Under the pieces are notes generated by a model that saw only the letters and a program-made list of their open reading frames with translations, was not told the origin of the DNA and did not search any database. Below, piece by piece: positions 59,627 to 64,000 of a stretch of 64,000 bases of DNA (the first letter of the stretch is position 1; each line of letters opens with the position of its first letter). This stretch comes from Mercenaria mercenaria. Lineage: Eukaryota > Mollusca > Bivalvia > Venerida > Veneridae. Made by a program: the position numbers and the translations under genes. The stretch spans positions 16,277,001 to 16,341,000 of the forward strand of contig NC_069376.1 in NCBI RefSeq assembly GCF_021730395.1. The letters run 5' to 3'.

Positions 59627-60078
59627 AGGTTTAATATATTGAATAGTCCCCTAACAGTACAGAAACCCCTTTAACGGACTTTGAAAAACAATTAATGGTT
59701 TTTTTGTAACTGTTGAATAGAAAAAGACATTTAATTTCTAACAGAAAACATTGTTCACATATGTTTCCGAAATGGATGACTCTGAATAAGCTAGTTTCAA
59801 GGACACTTACACTTGCAATAAACTTTAATCAAACTTAAGCATGTTCCAGTTTGATTCTTTGATGTATTCTCGCCCATCTTTATTTGCTGGGAGGCAATAT
59901 CTCTCTTACTATTTTTTCTGGCAATGCCTGTGTGCTCAATCTATTGGCAGCCTGTCTGCGTTATATTGAACGAAATATCAATGTGGAGAAAATTTGTATA
60001 TTTACCAAGATCGTCCAGAACTTCCGTATGATTAATCAAAATGACTGTTGTTTGGTTTTCTTTTCCCTAATATTGCAG

Positions 60079-60154
60079 GCAAGCAAATCAAAATCGAAGT
60101 CTAAAAGCACCGCAGTGGAAATGAGTGGGCCGGGAAGTAAACAATTTGAGAAAG
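60079..60154 (+). CDS. EF-hand protein, upstream exon
   Basis: 76 nt, from the acceptor CCCTAATATTGCAG to the donor GTAAGA, entered in phase 0 (if coding from its start) and left in phase 1. It reads ASKSKSKSKSTAVEMSGPG, then SKQFEK. The Met inside (ATG at 60121) could be the start, leaving the KSKS part as 5' UTR. If the KSKS part is translated it forms a basic, possibly nuclear or membrane-binding tract. Confidence 0.7.
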
Positions 60155-60239
60155 GTAAGAGTGTATGTGTGCAAATGCATAGATACCCATGTAAAGGTAG
60201 TGTAATTATGTGTGTTTAAAAACTGACCAAAGAAAATTA

Positions 60240-60415
60240 TATGAAATTTTGTACGTCGTAAGTACCTACAGAAGTATCGGAGGAGACTCGTGGTGAGAGG
60301 TGTTGCACATTTCATAGCCTCTCATGAACAGACTCAAACAAACCGAGTCTGCTATAGTTATTCTTGGTTGCATTCTTTTGCTTCAAAAGGATCTTTTTAC
60401 AGATTTTATTATTTG
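60240..60415 (+). repeat. dispersed repeat shared with the 55.3 kb TIR element
   Basis: GGTGTTGCACATTTCATAGC, CCGAGTCTGCTATAGTTATT and TTTTTACAGATTTTATTA recur at 55945-56050 in the same order. It lies in the EF-hand gene intron. Confidence 0.65.
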
Positions 60416-60578
60416 TTCCCTGTCGGTCTGTCCGTCACTCTGTCTGCCGTCAGTCAGTCAGTCACAGAAAATCGGAACCTGCTATAGTTTAACCAGTACA
60501 AAGCATTTTTTCTCATCAAAACCGGGTAAATACATTACTGGTATAATGGAAAATGTATTTATTTTTCATTTTCATTTT

Positions 60579-60592
60579 GTTGCTATGGCAAC
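60579..60592. promoter_or_regulatory. X-box-like palindrome 1
   Basis: GTTGCTATGGCAAC fits the imperfect-palindrome RFX X-box pattern. A second copy lies at 60765-60778. Both are in the EF-hand gene intron; function is unproven and they may belong to a repeat. Confidence 0.35.
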
Positions 60593-60764
60593 GAATGTGG
60601 CTCCTATAGTGAAAAGTATTCTATACAGATGACCAAAAAGTGGTAAAGTGGGATCCTGAAACATTTTTGATATAAAACAATTTTTCTAAAACCTTAGGAC
60701 ATTGTTATATGCTAACATGGAAAAAACACATGTTTTTTATTTTGTCACTATGGAAGCAAATATG

Positions 60765-60778
60765 GTTGCTATGGCAAC
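60765..60778. promoter_or_regulatory. X-box-like palindrome 2
   Basis: Identical to 60579-60592, and preceded by a related GTCACTATGGAAGC at 60744-60757. Confidence 0.35.
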
Positions 60779-63663
60779 AAATAATCTTATAATATGACCA
60801 ATAAAATGAATCATGTGATAACTTTAAAGTACAAGAAATTGTTAAGTAGGTACCGAATTTGACAAGTGTTCCTGGAGCGGACTTCTGTTGCTTTGAAATA
60901 GCCTTGTTTCCTATTACCACACGTCGGCGCAGGTCACAGTAATTGAATTTTCATATTAATTTATTTATGTCCAGTAGCAGTCGCTGCTTTGTGCATAACC
61001 TTTAAGATCAAGTTAGAATGTACGTTTTGTTGTGTTGTGTTTTTATTTCTCTAAAACATCAACTGAGTAAGTCTGCATTTAGTTTTTAGCAAAGTACAAT
61101 GACCGGCTTCGCACACAAGTCTTATCATTCTGTCCCAGAGCGGGATTTCGGATACATTACAGGGTTTATATACATGTACTGCTAAATCGCGTAAAAAAAT
61201 TAGTTGGAATACTTTTCCATTTTTTTTAAAACAGAGCTAAGACTTTGTAGCAATCTTAGAAATGTTTGAGGAATCCGGTGTTTCGGCATACATGTACTTC
61301 TGCAAATCACATACATGTAGTCATTTATCTAGGTATGCACGTTCCACATATCAAATTATTATATAGTAAGTTGAAACTTTTATGTTATCTACACATTAAG
61401 TATTTTTGTTAATTTAATAACTGAACTGGTCAAAAGTGCCTGTTAGTACGGAACCCTGTTAGGACCATGTCTAAAGCCTCCACAACTACCACCTACGTAT
61501 TCACTGTTTAGTGTTAGCCAGTTACATTATGTGGATAATACGAACTATTCTTAGTTAACACTGTTCAAGCACATATTGCTCGGCTCTGGCAATTGTCTTC
61601 AAAATAATCTATTTTCTCTAACTAACTATCAGGGAAACTTTTGTAATACCCCTTTATCCATTCTAATAAATATTGGCAGTTAATGTTGCAGGAATGGGCG
61701 ATATCGGTCAGTTAATTCCCCTGATTAAACAGGTGCGTGTATAGATGGCGCTACATGCGAATAGGTCCTAGAAATGTTTGTTTACATTATTTACATCATT
61801 ATTCAGTCGCTGTCACTTCAAACTATATTAGTAGATTTGGAAAGTATCCGATAATGTCATCAAAATTCAGCTGTTTATCCCTTGAGCAATTGAGGAAAGA
61901 GCTTTATTCTATGCCTTGAAAACTATGAGACCAGCTGTAAGGACTGTTCTAAACATTTTCTGTGTGTCAGTTTTTTTATGGACTGTATGATTCTTATGTT
62001 GTTGTTTTTTTTTAATTGTGATTTTCAATACTGAAATGCCCTCCTTGGAAAATCCTTTCATCATTGTGCAAGTATTCAGACTATATTCTTAAAATAAGAA
62101 TCAATATAGAGAGTATATATTCCTAAAGTTACAACTTAATCGGGAAGATCTGTATACACAGCTTAATGCAATGAGGTCTTGAATAATATAGAAATTATAA
62201 TAATAATTACTGTAAAATGTCAGAATGTATGCCCTTGTGATAAGATGTCCCTTCAATTTTCCATCAGCCCAATTAATTATTATAGCTGTTTCTCATATAT
62301 TTCATGAAAATATCATCCAAGAGGCATAAATGATCCCTATTGACAAGTTGACATAATTCTATGGTGCTCCCTCTTTAATTTTCAGTCAATTAAAATTCAA
62401 AGCAACTTGCCCACATAAATGAAAATAAAGATCTTTACATTTAATAAAAACGCCCTTACGATTTTAAAAACACAGACCACAGATTTGTAAAGCTTTGAAA
62501 ATAAAAATAATTAAGAAACCTATTAGACATTATTTCAAATTGTTAAAAGTATTAAGAAAACTTATTATACACATTACATTAACATCAGACTGACCGGTAT
62601 TTAACACCTAAGTGTGAGCAGAAGTGTTAAGTCTGCTTCAATGACATATTCTTGAACCCCCTAGTGTTAACAGGACACATGACATGCACATTTTTATGAT
62701 AACAATCAGTATGCAGCCAGTGGATAGGAAATATTATGCAAGCTTAATGTATCCAGTTGTAACCATGTGTCTATTTGAAACAAAGCTTCCACTGAGGGTT
62801 AAAATTTAGCAACATTTTCAACTAGCTACATTAGCTAGCCCCTTTTTGCTTATAAACTAAACGGAAATGTGACTCGCTTAAATTAATGCAAAAATTTTAG
62901 TTATATGTTACTAGCCAACATTTTGAAATGACGAAAATTTTACAAAGCCGTAAATTTGATGCTAAAAGCATTAGAAACAGCTATCCTAATAGATGATATT
63001 GATAAATTTCATGATTGGAATTATTTTTTTTAAATACTTTAATTACTTTTTTAAGGAAAGAGTTTAACACTATGATAAAAGCCGAGAGTACACCGCATGA
63101 TAGGACCTATTCGCTCTTAGCGACACCTGTAAAATCATTTGGGAAGATAACTCAGCGAATGCTGCTATTGACGGGCAATTTTGTCCTGTTCGGTTGATTA
63201 TCGGGATAAAAAGGAACGTTTCCACTCGTCAGACAAGAATGGAGATGTGACGTCTATAAATACGGCAATCTACATGGATACGTGGTTGGCGGAAATATAC
63301 CAGTGTGTTTGGTCTGTCCGGGATGTCCTAGCCTTGTAGACAAACATTACCTACCAAGTCCAAATACTTTTTATGAAATAGTTTCTGCCATTTTATTTTA
63401 CTTTAGAATATGATATAAATAACAAGATAATTTTGGCTAGTTCCAATGCGGTGTCCAAATAAGCTTATAAACCTTAAAGCTTATATGTGCTTATTTTGCC
63501 TTTGTGGTCGATTTGTTGACTTTATCTACATTTTTTGTTCGTGTATGTCTGTCGTTGATACATTAGTATAATCACTGCTGTAGGTGTCTGCTTTGAGGAG
63601 GAGAGTGCGTTCTTTGGACATGGCTATTCTTATTGGAATTTTTGTCGCTAGTTTTAGAATTAT
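60779..63663 (+). other. intron of the EF-hand gene
   Basis: AT-rich. No other exon was recognised; open frames at 61737 and 63015 have no similarity I know. Confidence 0.5.
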
Positions 63664-63884
63664 ATGAGCCGCGCAATGAGAAAACCAGTGCGTTTGCGAC
63701 CAGCATGGGTCCAGACCCGCCTGCACATCCGCGCAGTCTAGTAAGGATCCATGCTGTTCGCTAACCGTTTCTCTAATTGCAACAGGCTTTGAAAGCGAAC
63801 AGCATGATGCGAATGCGAAGGCTGGTCTGGACCCATGCACTTGGTCGCAAACGCACTATCTTGGTTTTCTCATGGCGCGGATCA
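63664..63884. repeat. fold-back repeat, complete copy 3
   Basis: Ends TGAGCCGCGCAATGAGAAAA and TTTTCTCATGGCGCGGATCA, same family as 43167. TATAT/ATATA beside the ends may be a target duplication. It lies about 70 bases before the EF-hand exon. Confidence 0.88.
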
Positions 63885-63952
63885 TATAAGTATGCTTGAA
63901 TTACTGCAGTCATTATAACATGATGTACTTAAATATATTTTCCGTTTTGCAG

Positions 63953-64000
63953 ATATCAAAGACATGTTCAAACTGTTTGATAAAGACGGGGACAAATCGT
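63953..64000 (+). CDS. EF-hand protein, first EF-hand exon (cut by window end)
   Basis: Follows the acceptor TTTTCCGTTTTGCAG. It reads D(I)KDMFKLFDKDGDKS, with the first codon completed from the previous exon. FDKDGDKS supplies loop positions 1, 3, 5 and the Ser at 7. Confidence 0.88.
   Translation, partial: MSKTCSNCLIKTGTNR

Larger units (their letters stand above)
60079..64000 (+). other. EF-hand (calmodulin-like) protein gene, 5' part
   Basis: Two exons, 60079-60154 and 63953-64000, are joined in phase 1 by a 3.8 kb intron; the gene runs off the window. The joined reading is a Lys/Ser-rich tract, MSGPGSKQFEKD, then IKDMFKLFDKDGDKS. The last part is helix E and the loop start of a first EF-hand (DxDxDxS pattern), binding calcium in calmodulin, troponin C and relatives. 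The basic N-terminal tract is not part of canonical calmodulin, so this is probably a calmodulin-like or troponin-C-like variant. Earlier exons were not seen. Confidence 0.78.

Overview
The window looks like nuclear DNA of a mollusc, most likely a bivalve and perhaps a venerid clam. The host genes are split into short exons with GT..AG introns, the DNA is AT-rich, and most of it is intronic or intergenic sequence full of small DNA transposons, fold-back repeats, tRNA-like SINEs and minisatellites of kinds I associate with bivalve genomes. The species assignment is inference. I recognise no virus-derived element.

The main content is two integrin alpha-chain genes in tandem on the minus strand. 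Gene A (about 38999 to 21395) has four exons for a signal peptide and the first beta-propeller region (38999-34649). It also has five 3' exons for calf-2-like sequence, the membrane-proximal stretch, the transmembrane helix and a cytoplasmic tail with a GFFER motif (28325-21395). Gene B (13199 leftwards) has five recognisable exons down to 5121 and presumably continues beyond position 1. Exons 1 to 4 of the two genes share the same intron phases (2, 1, 0, 0), so they are paralogues from a local duplication.

Two things about gene A stand out. Its cytoplasmic tail carries five exact-period 12-residue repeats (SGQVxGK type) after GFFER, which I do not know from any integrin. I also find no exons for propeller blades 2-7, thigh or calf-1 in the 6.3 kb between exon 4 and the calf-2-like exon, although the recognised exons join in frame to about 448 codons. 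Either this is a much reduced integrin alpha chain, or the middle exons are missing from the assembly or too diverged for me to see.

The right edge holds the start of a plus-strand EF-hand (calmodulin-like) gene: a Lys/Ser-rich exon at 60079-60154 and the first EF-hand loop at 63953-64000, cut by the window end.

Mobile DNA by region: a mariner transposon at the left edge and a second copy at 22349-23614; nested MITEs at 8143-8940, where a paralogous empty site at 34182 proves the TTAA target duplication; a 2.7 kb segment bounded by 31/32 matching inverted repeats (8946-11692); pearl-like minisatellite elements (9165-10125, 15270-16322, 46872-48868); three complete fold-back repeats of one family (43167, 45836, 63664); satellite-like arrays of 36-82 bp units (49640-50850) and 43 bp units (51930-53130); a 1.25 kb TIR element (55304-56552); and a head-to-tail MITE pair (58159-59507). 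Stretches near 22.1-24.9 kb and 52.40-52.64 kb show dropped bases and inflated homopolymers that look like consensus errors.
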